From contig CP063163.1 in NCBI GenBank assembly GCA_014960805.1, positions 1,443,584 to 1,507,583 on the forward strand: a DNA stretch of 64,000 nt. Reading direction: 5' to 3'. The stretch's first letter is position 1. Each line of letters opens with the position of its first letter. This DNA comes from Cytobacillus suaedae. GTDB lineage: Bacteria; Bacillota; Bacilli; Bacillales; Bacillaceae_L. A program made the position numbers and the translations under genes. Shown here one piece after another: positions 52,262 to 61,800 of the stretch. The notes under the pieces were generated by a model. That model searched no databases, was not told the origin of the DNA, and worked only from the letters and a program-made list of their open reading frames with translations.

Positions 52262-52690
52262 ATGGCTGTTGATGTGTATTTAACGTTTAATGGAAATTGT
52301 CGTGAAGCAGTTAACTTTTATGCGGAAGTATTTGGGGCGGAACAATCACAAATTATGACGTTTGGAGAGACACCTCCAAATCCAGAATACCCACTATCTG
52401 AAGAAGCGAAGAATTTGGTTATGCATGCTCGTCTTAATATCGAAGGCAGCAATGTAATGTTTTCAGATACGTTCCCTGGTTCACCGTATACGGTTGGAAA
52501 CAACATAAGCCTAGCTTATCATTCTTTTGACGCGGACAAACTTCAATCTGTCTTTAATCGACTTCAAGAAGATGGAACGGTAGGCATGGAGCTTCAAGAA
52601 ACCTTTTGGGCAAAGCTCTATGGGCAAGTTACCGATAAATTCGGCACAATCTGGCAGTTGAATCTTAATAACGAAGAAACAGCTTACTAA
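52262..52690 (+). CDS. PhnB/VOC-family protein
   Basis: 142 residues from ATG 52262 (GGGAG seven bases upstream). DVYLTFNGNCREAVNFYAEV, FGETPPNPEYPLSEEAKNLV, MFSDTFPG and VTDKFGTIWQLN are the PhnB/3-demethylubiquinone-like VOC signature. Monocistronic; substrate unknown. Confidence 0.88.
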   Translation: MAVDVYLTFNGNCREAVNFYAEVFGAEQSQIMTFGETPPNPEYPLSEEAKNLVMHARLNIEGSNVMFSDTFPGSPYTVGNNISLAYHSFDADKLQSVFNRLQEDGTVGMELQETFWAKLYGQVTDKFGTIWQLNLNNEETAY

Positions 52691-52975
52691 TAGTTAAATT
52701 AAATAGGTTACTTTATTAACAATTACCCGTTCGGCTGGGAAGTAAATTATATCAAATTCATAATATTTAGAGGTCCAACTTGCTCTGCAATTTGTACCTC
52801 TATTTTTGTTGTTATAAAAGAGAAAAATTTTACCCGTAGAAATGTATTTTAAATTGCTAAAGGTGTAGTTTAAGTACATCTCTTCAGACACGTATTGATA
52901 AGTCTAAACTTAAAGCAGAAACCCAACAACAAATGGTTTGTAAATAACGGTCTTATTTTACAACAAGTTTGTATG
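52691..52975. other. Intergenic stretch with no gene seen
   Basis: A+T-rich, with a short minus-strand frame that has no ribosome site. No strong hairpin. Confidence 0.45.
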
Positions 52976-53005
52976 TTGACAAATGATACTACTATGTATT
53001 ACTAT
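52976..53005 (+). promoter_or_regulatory. Promoter of padR-DUF1048
   Basis: TTGACA (52976-52981), 18-base spacer, TACTAT (53000-53005). A 29-base sequence follows immediately and recurs after the operon (see repeat). Confidence 0.65.
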
Positions 53006-53012
53006 ATACCAT

Positions 53013-53041
53013 TAGTAAGTAATACTGAATATCAGTGTCAC
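53013..53041 (+). repeat. 29-base repeat, copy 1 (probable PadR operator)
   Basis: TAGTAAGTAATACTGAATAT then CAGTGTCAC. It lies 8 bases after the -10, so it is in the leader, where a repressor would act. Copy 2 (26 of 29 matching) is at 53855-53883. Confidence 0.65.
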
Positions 53042-53094
53042 ACAATACCGGAGTGCTGATTAAAATAGAATGAACTAAAAATGGGGGTGAATTT

Positions 53095-53436
53095 TTGGAA
53101 AATATCACGGAAATGCTTAAAGGGGTGCTTGAGGGGTGTGTGCTTGAAATCATCAGCCGTGGCGAAACTTATGGCTATGAAATCACGCAACAGCTTCGAG
53201 AACTTGGCTTCACTGACGTAGTAGAAGGAACTGTTTATACGATTACAATAAGGCTTGAGAAAAACAATCTAGTGGACATCGAAAAAAAGCCATCCACTAT
53301 GGGGCCACCTAGAAAATTTTATACACTTAACCCAGCAGGTCAAAAGCAACTTGAAGTATTTTGGACAAAATGGGAATTCGTTTCTAGTAAGATAAACGAA
53401 CTCAAAACTAAAGATATCAAAAGGAGAGAAGTATAA
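53095..53436 (+). CDS. PadR-family transcriptional regulator
   Basis: 113 residues from TTG 53095 after [27 protein letters not shown], then [40 protein letters not shown]: the PadR winged helix. The stop overlaps the next start by one base, so both genes are made together. Confidence 0.9.
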   Translation: MENITEMLKGVLEGCVLEIISRGETYGYEITQQLRELGFTDVVEGTVYTITIRLEKNNLVDIEKKPSTMGPPRKFYTLNPAGQKQLEVFWTKWEFVSSKINELKTKDIKRREV

Positions 53437-53774
53437 TGAGTTTTTTAGAAAAAATCATTGGAAGTCTAGAAGATAAGCGAGAATGGAAGGCTATGGAGGC
53501 TCGTGCAAAAGCACTTCCAAGTGAGTACCTTAGTGCTTACAATGCTATCCAACAATACATGTGGACGACTAGTGGCCTTACTGACTGGAAGGAAACCAGC
53601 CGTATCTTTGGAGGTCTTATCGATCTTTTCGAGGAAGGTGCAGCCGATGGAAAGAAAGTCACTGATCTCACGGGTGAGGATGTGGCCGCTTTTTGCGACG
53701 AACTAGTAAAGGACACGAAAACTTGGAAAGACAAATATCGCGAGAAGTTGAACGATAAGATTGGGAAAGAGTAA
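53436..53774 (+). CDS. DUF1048-family protein
   Basis: 112 residues: [40 protein letters not shown], then [20 protein letters not shown]. Helical soluble family that nearly always sits behind a PadR gene. Function unknown. Confidence 0.88.
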   Translation: MSFLEKIIGSLEDKREWKAMEARAKALPSEYLSAYNAIQQYMWTTSGLTDWKETSRIFGGLIDLFEEGAADGKKVTDLTGEDVAAFCDELVKDTKTWKDKYREKLNDKIGKE

Positions 53775-53854
53775 ATTCAATAGAGAATATCGACTGAATA
53801 GATGATGATTAATGCGAATGGCTAATTACCTGTTCAGTAATTTTTTTATATCAG

Positions 53855-53883
53855 TAGTAAGTAATACTGAATATCTGTAACAC
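53855..53883 (+). repeat. 29-base repeat, copy 2
   Basis: TAGTAAGTAATACTGAATAT then CTGTAACAC, three differences from copy 1. It lies 80 bases after the DUF1048 stop. Confidence 0.7.
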
Positions 53884-53919
53884 TAAATAGTTGAGTTATA
53901 AGAAAATTTCCTAGCTTCA

Positions 53920-54030
53920 CAAGGCTCTTGACAGGATGATTATTTAACTTTGTTGAACGTGAGCAACTAGCTTACCTATAGGACAAAGCCTTATAATCTC
54001 AGGATTTCTCAAGCAGCCTTGTTTTTTTTT
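53920..54030 (+). ncRNA. Candidate structured RNA closed by a long-range stem and a T9 tract
   Basis: CAAGGCT-C-TTGA (53920-53931) pairs with TCAA-GC-AGCCTTG (54009-54021), enclosing 77 bases, and nine T follow. The same 5' arm AAGGCT can instead pair with AGCCTT (53987-53992), so two exclusive folds are possible. Inside are TGTTGAACGTGAGCAAC and CCTATAGG. I do not recognise a riboswitch class. tcyP begins 400 bases later, too far for a simple leader. Confidence 0.4.
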
Positions 54031-54429
54031 ATAGAGGAAACATCTCTATTCCTATAAAATTGTAAGAAGAAACCAAACATATATTTGACCATGCCACTAT
54101 ATTATACTTTAAAATGTTAAGAGTATTTTCGAACCCTTCTATTAATAGTAATAAGGTTTTTTTAGATTGGATAAACAAGGTTGATTAGAGCTCTTTTTCT
54201 TTTTAACTATAATACTAATATTTGGATGGAATTAACAGGGAGTGAGTTTTAAAGAATTTATTTTTGTTTTAAATTCCTACTAAAATTATAAGGATTATTT
54301 ATTCAAATAGAATCAATGTTTTCTCGAAAAAATAATTGGATTTTCTATACTTTTATTCATACTTGACTTATAGGAATTGTAGTATTATAGTTATTTTTAC
54401 AATAAGTACATAAAGGGGGAATTTTCCAA
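54031..54429. other. Upstream region of tcyP with no gene seen
   Basis: 399 bases, A+T-rich; GTACATAAAGGGGGAATTTT at the end holds the tcyP ribosome site. No T-box or SAM-riboswitch motif seen. Confidence 0.5.
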
Positions 54430-55815
54430 ATGAATACTGTTCTATTAGTAGTTAATATTGCAGTTATGATTTTATTAGTAGCAGCTCTATTCTTTATGCA
54501 AAAGAAACATGTATCATTTTCTAAACGTGTTTTTTCTGCATTAGGGATTGGGATTGTTTTTGGTTTTGCTTTACAACTTATTTATGGTGCAGGATCCGAA
54601 ATTATAAAGGGATCTGTTGATTGGTTTAATATAGTTGGGGTAGGGTATGTTAAACTACTCCAAATGGTTGTTATGCCACTTGTATTCATTTCAATAATTG
54701 CCGCATTTACAAAAATGAAACTATCCAATAATATTGGAAAAATCAGTGGATTAATTATTAGTATTCTAGTAGGAACGACTGCGATTGCTGCCGCTGTTGC
54801 AATTGTGGTTACACTTGCATTTAATCTTGAAGCAGTTGAAATTCCACAGGGTGATGCGGAAGCTTCACGAGGTGAATACTTAGAACAAAGATTTACTGAA
54901 ATTGAAAATCGGACGTTACCACAACAAGTATTAGATTTATTACCTGCAAATCCTTTCTTAGATTTTACAGGTGCAAGACCGACTTCAACAATTGCTGTAG
55001 TTATTTTTGCAGCATTTATTGGTTTGGCATTCTTAGGAGTTAGAAGAAAAAAGTCTGAGCATGCAGAGTTATTTGCTAAAATAGTAGATGCTTTCTATAG
55101 CATTATCATGCGAGTTGTAACTTTAATTCTAAGATTAACACCTTATGGTGTATTGGCGCTTATGACAAGAGTAACTGCTACAAGTGATTACACTGCGATT
55201 ATGAAGCTAGGAAAATTCGTAGTAGCTTCCTATGTTGCTCTGGCTATTGTATTTATTATTCATTTATTACTAATTACACTATCTGGCTTAAATCCAGTGA
55301 CATATGTAAAAAAAGCGATACCAGTTCTAACTTTTGCTTTTACATCGAGAACAAGTGCTGGAGCACTACCTTTGAATATTAAAACTCAAACAAAAGATTT
55401 AGGGGTTTCAGAGGGAATTGCTAACTTCGCAGGTTCATTTGGGCTATCAATTGGTCAAAATGGTTGTGCGGGTGTATATCCAGCGATGCTTGCAGTTATG
55501 ATTGCTCCAACTGTAGGTATTAATCCCTTAAACCCTGGGTTTTTAGCAACACTAATTGTAATTGTTGCAATTAGCTCATTTGGTGTAGCGGGAGTTGGTG
55601 GGGGAGCAACCTTCGCAGCAATACTAGTTTTATCTGCAATGGATCTACCTGTTGCTCTAGCTGGACTATTAATCTCTGTTGAGCCACTGATTGATATGGG
55701 TCGTACAGCTGTTAATGTAAGCGGAAGTATGACAGCAGGAGTATTAACAAGTAGAGCTACAAATGAATTAGATACTTCAGTTTATTCAGAGACAACACAA
55801 CAGCTTGAAGCATAA
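54430..55815 (+). CDS. tcyP: L-cystine/Na+ symporter TcyP
   Basis: 461 residues in the dicarboxylate/amino acid:cation symporter family. TMs begin VVNIAVMILLVAALFFMQKK. TFAFTSRTSAGALPLNIKTQ corresponds to the Ser/Thr-rich re-entrant hairpin, and IANFAGSFGLSIGQNGCAGV to the NMDGT-containing helix of relatives. Length and N-terminus match B. subtilis TcyP. ATG follows AAAGGGGGAA. Sulfur-responsive control is expected but no CymR box was checked. Confidence 0.93.
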   Translation: MNTVLLVVNIAVMILLVAALFFMQKKHVSFSKRVFSALGIGIVFGFALQLIYGAGSEIIKGSVDWFNIVGVGYVKLLQMVVMPLVFISIIAAFTKMKLSNNIGKISGLIISILVGTTAIAAAVAIVVTLAFNLEAVEIPQGDAEASRGEYLEQRFTEIENRTLPQQVLDLLPANPFLDFTGARPTSTIAVVIFAAFIGLAFLGVRRKKSEHAELFAKIVDAFYSIIMRVVTLILRLTPYGVLALMTRVTATSDYTAIMKLGKFVVASYVALAIVFIIHLLLITLSGLNPVTYVKKAIPVLTFAFTSRTSAGALPLNIKTQTKDLGVSEGIANFAGSFGLSIGQNGCAGVYPAMLAVMIAPTVGINPLNPGFLATLIVIVAISSFGVAGVGGGATFAAILVLSAMDLPVALAGLLISVEPLIDMGRTAVNVSGSMTAGVLTSRATNELDTSVYSETTQQLEA

Positions 55816-55837
55816 ATAATGAGAATAAATGTATTTA

Positions 55838-55868
55838 GGGGTGTTCCTACTAGGGACACCCCTTTTTT
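55838..55868 (+). terminator. Terminator of tcyP
   Basis: GGGGTGT pairs with ACACCCC, then TTTTTT. Confidence 0.9.
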
Positions 55869-56063
55869 CGAGAAAGATCTTCTCACTTGTTTATCAGTAC
55901 AAGAGACTTACAAATGCTAGGCCGGATATCTATTAAAATGATACATAAAACAAAGGATGATTCCAGAAAAAACGGTACTCTCCCTAATCATTACTAAGTT
56001 CTACATCTCCACCCTCAGGAATATATAGTATACGAGAATAATAGGACTGGGGAGGTTGGGATT

Positions 56064-56489
56064 ATGCAATATTATTATGGAAATCAGATGCCGCTGCGTG
56101 TTCTTGACGAGGCTGAGTTTTGGAAGCACCAAGAAGAGGAACATACTGTTGTTATTCGGGAGCTTGTAGGAAATCTTGAACAGAAGTATGTGGAAGCTTT
56201 AAAGGAATGGGAGAAAGCCTTTGCTACCACACATCAACAAGTGATAAGGTATGTTGAAACAGTCAATCGTTCACAAGGGCAAGTTTCTCAGGCACTTTAC
56301 CAAGATATCCTGCAGCTTGTTACCTTTTGCCTGCAGCAGAGCCAACAATTTATTAATTTCTGCCGAATGCTGATAGAAGAAAGTGAACCAATCAGCACAA
56401 ATCCAACAGCTAAAGTTGTTTTGCACCATATTATCGTAGAATCAGAATATTTTATCGGAGTTGCCCAAACGATTTTATATCAGAAGTAA
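56064..56489 (+). CDS. DUF2935-like helical protein
   Basis: 141 residues, all helical. DEAEFWKHQEEEHTVVIREL and IIVESEYFIGVAQTILYQ carry Glu and His residues in the spacing of DUF2935, a diiron ferritin-like family with two such bundles; here there is one bundle, so it may be a half-length member. ATG follows GGGGAGGTT. Function unknown. Confidence 0.7.
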   Translation: MQYYYGNQMPLRVLDEAEFWKHQEEEHTVVIRELVGNLEQKYVEALKEWEKAFATTHQQVIRYVETVNRSQGQVSQALYQDILQLVTFCLQQSQQFINFCRMLIEESEPISTNPTAKVVLHHIIVESEYFIGVAQTILYQK

Positions 56490-56526
56490 CAGGGGAGAAC
56501 TTAATGCAGAGACCTTCCCATGATCG

Positions 56527-56553
56527 GAGCTCACTATTACTGGGCTCTTTTTT
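56527..56553 (+). terminator. Terminator of the DUF2935-like gene
   Basis: GAGCTCA...TGGGCTC with TTTTTT after it. Confidence 0.7.
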
Positions 56554-56579
56554 GTATTTAGATTTTCTTTATAAGAACA

Positions 56580-56692
56580 CGAGTATTTCCTTTAGTTAGA
56601 CGAAAAAAAGTGTACAAACTACGAATAAATCATATAGAAGCGCGAGTATTTCAAGAGTAAAGCGAGAATATAGCTCCAATTAACGAATAAGT
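56580..56692. repeat. 21-base phased CGA array, copy 1
   Basis: CGA occurs at 56580, 56601, 56622, 56643, 56663 and 56684, spaced 21, 21, 21, 20 and 21. The units look like CGAGTATT, CGAATAA and CGAGAATA with variable sequence between. The whole set matches copy 2 at 58627. The rest of the 56490-56890 intergenic region shows no gene. Confidence 0.8.
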
Positions 56693-56890
56693 CCTATATC
56701 AATAGATCGATCTTGATAAAAGATCCAAAAAAGTCCTCATATTAACCCACATTTGTACTTGTAACCTAATTAGTAACTTCAACTTGAAGGGTAATGTTCA
56801 TCTCTTAACCAAAAATTAATAAAAAATATTCCAATATTTAGCTAAAAATAATGGAAGGCAGTTTTGGAAGAATTTATACTAGTTGGAGGA

Positions 56891-57439
56891 TTAGTTATCA
56901 AACGCCCATAGTAACTGGTTAATATGAACTTTTAATCCTTCTTCTAATTCAGTTGCTTTTAACTTTCCACCTGTTGCTGTTTCAAAGAATGCAGCTTGTT
57001 CTGCACGATAGATATCAAGCTCTGCTAATGCTTGGTCTTTAGCAGTCTGATCATTGGCAGCTGTTGCCTTAACATAATCAACGAAATAGCCAATGTGACT
57101 ACTCCATATTTCCTTAAATTGTGCTCCACCAGCTTCACCATATACCGATGCTACTGCTGCAGATAATCCTTCTGTGTTTTCATTAAGTGCTCCTGCGACT
57201 GCTTCAAAATCTTCACTTCCATCAATCCCTTTTTGCATTGCTACAACTGCTAAGTACGCATGCTCCGATAAAAGTGCATCAAGTGCTGCACGTAAATCCG
57301 ATGCTGGTGTTGATATTGAAGGCACCTCCATACTGTGATGAGTTCCTCCTCCTTGACCATGTGCACTTACAAAGCTAGCTGATGGTAAAACGAGTGATAG
57401 ACTAAGAGGAATGACAATTAACGATTTTTTAATGTTCAT
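56891..57439 (-). CDS. Secreted helical protein related to the N-terminal region of Bacillus copper-amine-oxidase-like proteins
   Basis: 182 residues. Signal peptide SLIVIPLSLSLVLPSASFVS cleaved about after SAHG; mature protein helical: LLSEHAYLAVVAMQKGIDGS, then FKEIWSSHIGYFVDYVKATA and LKVHINQLLWAFDN. Longer Bacillus proteins carry this helical unit twice; here it occurs once. His residues (SEHAY, SSHIGYF, KVHINQL) could bind metal. The downstream 120 bases are A+T-rich. Confidence 0.7.
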   Translation of the reverse strand: MNIKKSLIVIPLSLSLVLPSASFVSAHGQGGGTHHSMEVPSISTPASDLRAALDALLSEHAYLAVVAMQKGIDGSEDFEAVAGALNENTEGLSAAVASVYGEAGGAQFKEIWSSHIGYFVDYVKATAANDQTAKDQALAELDIYRAEQAAFFETATGGKLKATELEEGLKVHINQLLWAFDN

Positions 57440-57658
57440 AGATTTTTTCTCCCTTTCCTATATGGATTGTTTTTTGAATTCATATAGGCTAACGAAGAGG
57501 ATCGTTAGTTAGATCACTTTTTTTGAAAAAATTTTAAAAAAATGTTTTAGGGGTAATTTTTTGATTATTGAAGTATTCGAGATTTATGTTATTTATTATT
57601 TTGTCATCCTTATATCTTCTGTTTTATAAACTAGATTATTAAAAGGGAAGGTGATACA

Positions 57659-57919
57659 GTGGATAATTGTTTTGATTTAATTTCGGATGCTATTTTAATG
57701 AAGCCTAATAGTCATTCAAAACTTAAATTGGCCATTGAAAACTTAAGTACCGAAGAATGGTTTAGGGATTTATATAAAAATAAACACTATACGACTAGGA
57801 TTTGGAACAACAAGGATATTAAGAAAATCCTTCTTAATCCAAGAAATGTGGAACTGATAAAAACCAATGAGAATCATACTAAGCTTTTTATTAAATTAGT
57901 GAAGAAAGAAGGACGATGA
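57659..57919 (+). CDS. Small hypothetical protein, 86 residues
   Basis: GTG start at 57659 after GGGAAGGTGATACA. Sequence FDLISDAILMKPNSHSKLKL, then DIKKILLNPRNVELIKTNEN. No family recognised and no membrane segment. Kept because of its ribosome site and codon-like composition. Confidence 0.55.
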   Translation: MDNCFDLISDAILMKPNSHSKLKLAIENLSTEEWFRDLYKNKHYTTRIWNNKDIKKILLNPRNVELIKTNENHTKLFIKLVKKEGR

Positions 57920-58039
57920 TGAAGTTTGCCAATTAACTAGCTCTGGTCTGTAAAATGTGAAGGATTATTTATGAAACCTTTCTGTCTTATCATCGTATTA
58001 GAATGTAATAAGTTGTTTTATCTTTAGGAGGGCGTCTTT

Positions 58040-58501
58040 TTGGAAAATCAAGTTGAGCATGTGAAAATTATCATCAAGAAGATTAGGGATGTTGTTAGTA
58101 AGCCAATTGTAAAAAAGCTAGATTTAGATAAATGTGAACGGATAGCTGAAAAGCTAGGGTCTTTTTCAAATAGTTGTGAGGAGTGTCAACAACAACTGGA
58201 TGAACTAAAGAATCATTTCATTCAACTAGAAACCAATTTAGACAAACTTGCTTACCCTGTAGATAAAAAACATAAACAATTAATAAATCACATAGCTTCT
58301 CACTTGCAGAAAAAACATAAGTTAGTGCAAGAGGGAACGTATCTTTCAATTTACATGTCGATAGGAATGAGTCTAGGAGTCGTTTTGGGGTTAACTTTAT
58401 TTGAAAATATTGCAATGGGTATACCGCTTGGATTTGGAATAGGTATAGCAATTGGTGCTGGTTTAGACGCCGATGCTAAGAAAAAAGGAAAAACAATATA
58501 G
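58040..58501 (+). CDS. Glycine-zipper membrane protein with coiled-coil N-terminus
   Basis: 153 residues from TTG 58040 after AGGAGGG. Residues 1-85 form a coiled coil with Cys residues (CEECQQQLDELKNHFIQLE); residues 105-145 are two glycine-rich helices (MSIGMSLGVVLGLTLFENIA, GIPLGFGIGIAIGAGLDADA). Function unknown. Confidence 0.65.
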   Translation: MENQVEHVKIIIKKIRDVVSKPIVKKLDLDKCERIAEKLGSFSNSCEECQQQLDELKNHFIQLETNLDKLAYPVDKKHKQLINHIASHLQKKHKLVQEGTYLSIYMSIGMSLGVVLGLTLFENIAMGIPLGFGIGIAIGAGLDADAKKKGKTI

Positions 58502-58560
58502 TAAATAAATTTAGAAAGAGAAGACCTAAAAAGGACTTCTCTTTCTTACTTTGATACCTA

Positions 58561-58607
58561 ACATGATAAAAACTGTCACATTAAATGTTGTTAGATCGAT
58601 GAGTATA
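58561..58607. repeat. Decayed copy of the bceA operator/promoter region
   Basis: TGATAAAAACTGTCACATTA, AATGTTGTTAGATCGATG matches the region upstream of bceA (62838-62875: TGACAAAAATGTCACATTAG, ATATTGTTATATCGATGG). The inverted repeat is broken here (TGATA-N5-TGTCA). Confidence 0.65.
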
Positions 58608-58626
58608 GTCGGTTCCTGCACCAAAG

Positions 58627-58717
58627 CGAGAAAATAGATACACACCGCGAATAAATGAGAGAGAAGGGCGAGTATTTTAAGAGAAAGACGAGAATATGGC
58701 TGTAGACAACGAATAAA
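58627..58717. repeat. 21-base phased CGA array, copy 2
   Basis: CGA at 58627, 58648, 58669, 58689 and 58710, spaced 21, 21, 20 and 21, the same order including the single 20-base step before CGAGAATA as in copy 1 (last five units). Units: CGAGAAAATA, CGAATAAAT, CGAGTATTTT, CGAGAATAT, CGAATAAAA. Confidence 0.8.
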
Positions 58718-58766
58718 ATTCATTCTTCATTTGAGTTTCCGTGGGGATTCAGCTTCGGAAACAGAT

Positions 58767-58791
58767 AAGGGGGACCATTAATAGCCCCCTT
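58767..58791 (-). terminator. Terminator-like hairpin after the mnxG-like gene
   Basis: AAGGGGG pairs with CCCCCTT over an 11-base loop, 11 bases after the stop (minus strand). The T tract is poor, and a second hairpin GTTTCCG...CGGAAAC follows. Confidence 0.55.
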
Positions 58792-58802
58792 AGTAACAGT
58801 TC

Positions 58803-61800
58803 CTAATATTGTAATGGTGGTAGATGCTTTTGTAACTCAGAATGAACTCGCATAATTCCCCACATGCCTAGCTCTATATCCCATCTTATATTGCCTGCTC
58901 GATACATATAATCTCCAGGAAAATTGAAAATGCTACCTGCTCCACCTATTAAATCAAGATTTACTTTGGAGCCCATTACATTCTCTCCAACAAATGATTC
59001 GATTCCTAAATCCTCGGAATTTTTATCAGTTCTCCAATAATGACCGTGTAAATGAAAAGTATGGGTTCTTCTGCGTTCTGCAGGAGTAACTAACCTGATT
59101 GTAACAGGGTCTCCCGGATACGCTTCAAAAACCGGAGTAGCAGGATCACTAAATACCTTTGAACTAAATAGGTCACTTAGGTCTGGATGTTCTCGGAATC
59201 TATTAATTAAGCGTTCTGTTCGGTAATTAAATCCTCTTGATCCTTCATCGTACGTATCGCCTATTTCAGCAGGGGCTTCATCGGTCCCTAATAGAATTCC
59301 TTCAAAAGGATCAAAGATTAGCTGACCAAATTTATCTAATAGGCGAACCCCATCATGCATAATCATGACAAATTCCCTTGTATCTGGTAAATATGGGTTA
59401 GTCAAAATCACGTTCGCCCCGGTTCGAACAGGCTTTAAGGTATGAGGGTCAAGGTATTTTGTTCCTCGTGGTTCAGCAATAAATGCTCCAAATGCCCCCT
59501 GAGACCTATGATTTCTGATATCAGCCATATCCCACATTCCACATGCCCCAAGTGCTTCATCAACAAACCAACGATAAGTGATCGTTTCTCCTGGACCTAC
59601 TGTTTGGTCAGGGTTAAATCCTACCGTTTCTCCAGCCGATGTTTTTACGTCATATTGTATTAACTGTGGATGCAGCGAAATTCTAAGTGATGGTGGATAA
59701 AATGCTTGTTCCCTAACTCGAGGATATGGATAAATTCCATCCTTAAATGTAAATTTATCAAAATCTAATAAACTAGTTAATGTGACTTCAACCGTATCTC
59801 CTTCGTTTGCACGTAGAATTAGAGGCTCAGGATTTTTCTTTCCGCAAAGAATATCTTCCATATCCTCTTTTAGTGCAAATACAATTCCATTAGGATCATG
59901 ATCTCCATAGGCATTATAGATAATAGGAGTATGAAAAGCGACTACATCATAACAAACTACAGGTCCTGGTGCACCTACACTAAGAACCTCAGTCGGTGGG
60001 GCTGGTGGGCACCCAGTACACTCAGGTAATGGCTTTGTTCTCTTTGGAGGACGAGGGCGATCTGGTAACGGAATTAAGTTAGGAACTTCCTCATCAAAGG
60101 CACGGATTAAACCCCATAAGCCATTCCAGAGGTCTTCTTCGGTTTCAAACGTCCATAAATAGTCACCTGACCTAGGAATATATGTGTCAAATGTAAAAGA
60201 TTCAGATATTCCAATATGCTGTTGATCGTCTCTCTTTGATTCTAAATCTCTACGTCTGCGAAGCCATCTTAATCCATGGAGGTTAAAACTATGTGATTCT
60301 TCCTGTGCTCCTTGCAAGAGACGTATCCGGATTGAATCTCCTTCATATGCCTGGAGAATTGGTGTAATCGGATCACCATTTACATAGGAACTAAACGAAT
60401 AGGCAGGGTCACAGTCTTTTCCTAATCGGAATTGCAATGGTTCATTTTTATAGTTCACACCAAACAAACCTGGGTCCTCTTGAGATCCTGGAAATGGGGG
60501 AGGATTTAAAGGAGTTCCATCTTTATCAAATAACAGTGCAAAATCATGAACCATTAATGCAAAATCACGATAATCAGGAACGAGTGGATTTACTGCTGTG
60601 ATTTGGGCGCCATGATCTACCTCTGCCCCTGTTTTGGAATCAAAAAATTTGGTGAACCTTGGATGAATAACCCCGGATCCAAATACACCATGTTGTTGAT
60701 GAGCTGTTGAAAATAAATGATCATGAAAAAACCAAGCCTTTAACTCAACATCTGCAAAATACTCATAACGAATCGTTTCTCCTGGTAATACGCTTGAGTC
60801 ATAATTCCAACCAATATTGGCTCCATCATTGGTTAAAACATCAAACTTAACAAAATGAATATGCAATCCGTTTTCATACGTTCTTGTCACTAATTGAAAG
60901 GCATCACCATCTAAAATATGAGGCACTCTATTCGTATAGTTTATTCTTAGACAAGTTCCTGCAGCCGCATGAAAGATTAAAGGTTCTGGTTCCTTTTTTC
61001 CTGAACAGATAGCTTCTATATCCTCATCAAAGACATAAATGCGTGCTTTGGGATCATGCCAACCTTGGCGGTTATATACAACGGGAAGCTCTATTAGTGA
61101 AATATTAAACTCCTTAACTACTGCATTCTCCATACATGGATCAGCGAATACAGCTCCAGGACGAGCATTCGGAATTGCAGCATTCCGTTCTAGCTCCGTC
61201 ATTTCCCTACCACCTACAATGCCAAGCGGTGGACGTGGCGCTTTACAACCCACTTTTCCAGGGATAAAGTTAGGAAAGCCAGGACGTTCTGGTGTTGGTG
61301 TTGGTGGTAATGGCCGATCAGGTAATGGCTGTAAAGGGGCAATTGGTACACCGTTGGGATAGCATTGACTCCCATCTTGGAGTGTGTCAAAAATTCGGTT
61401 AATCCCCCACATTCCTGCTCCAAAGTGTGGATACAAGTGACAATGTATGACAACATCACCAATTGCTCCATGTAGACTACCTAAACCATACAAAGGTTGA
61501 ATGTTATAGTGCGTTTGTGGGCTGGTTGACTGTGAGTCAATAATTTCTTCGTTTAAATTCATTGGGTCTCGAAACCATTGATGGACATGATAATGAAAAA
61601 CATGAGTTTCCTTTACTCCTCCATGAATAAGCCTGATCATGGCTGGATCTCCTACATACCCTCTTAAAATTGGTGTTGCTGGATCACCGAACACCCATGA
61701 ATCATGGTGGACCTCTTCGCCCTCACAGTCAGGACACACAACGCCTTCATCGATTAATTGTTTTCTTCTCCATTCTGGCTCATACCGATAATTGACACCA

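Noticed and set aside
53895-54030. T-box or SAM riboswitch before tcyP
   Set aside because: No T-box AGGGTGGNACCGCG motif and no SAM-I core are present; the stem is kept only as an unclassified candidate RNA.
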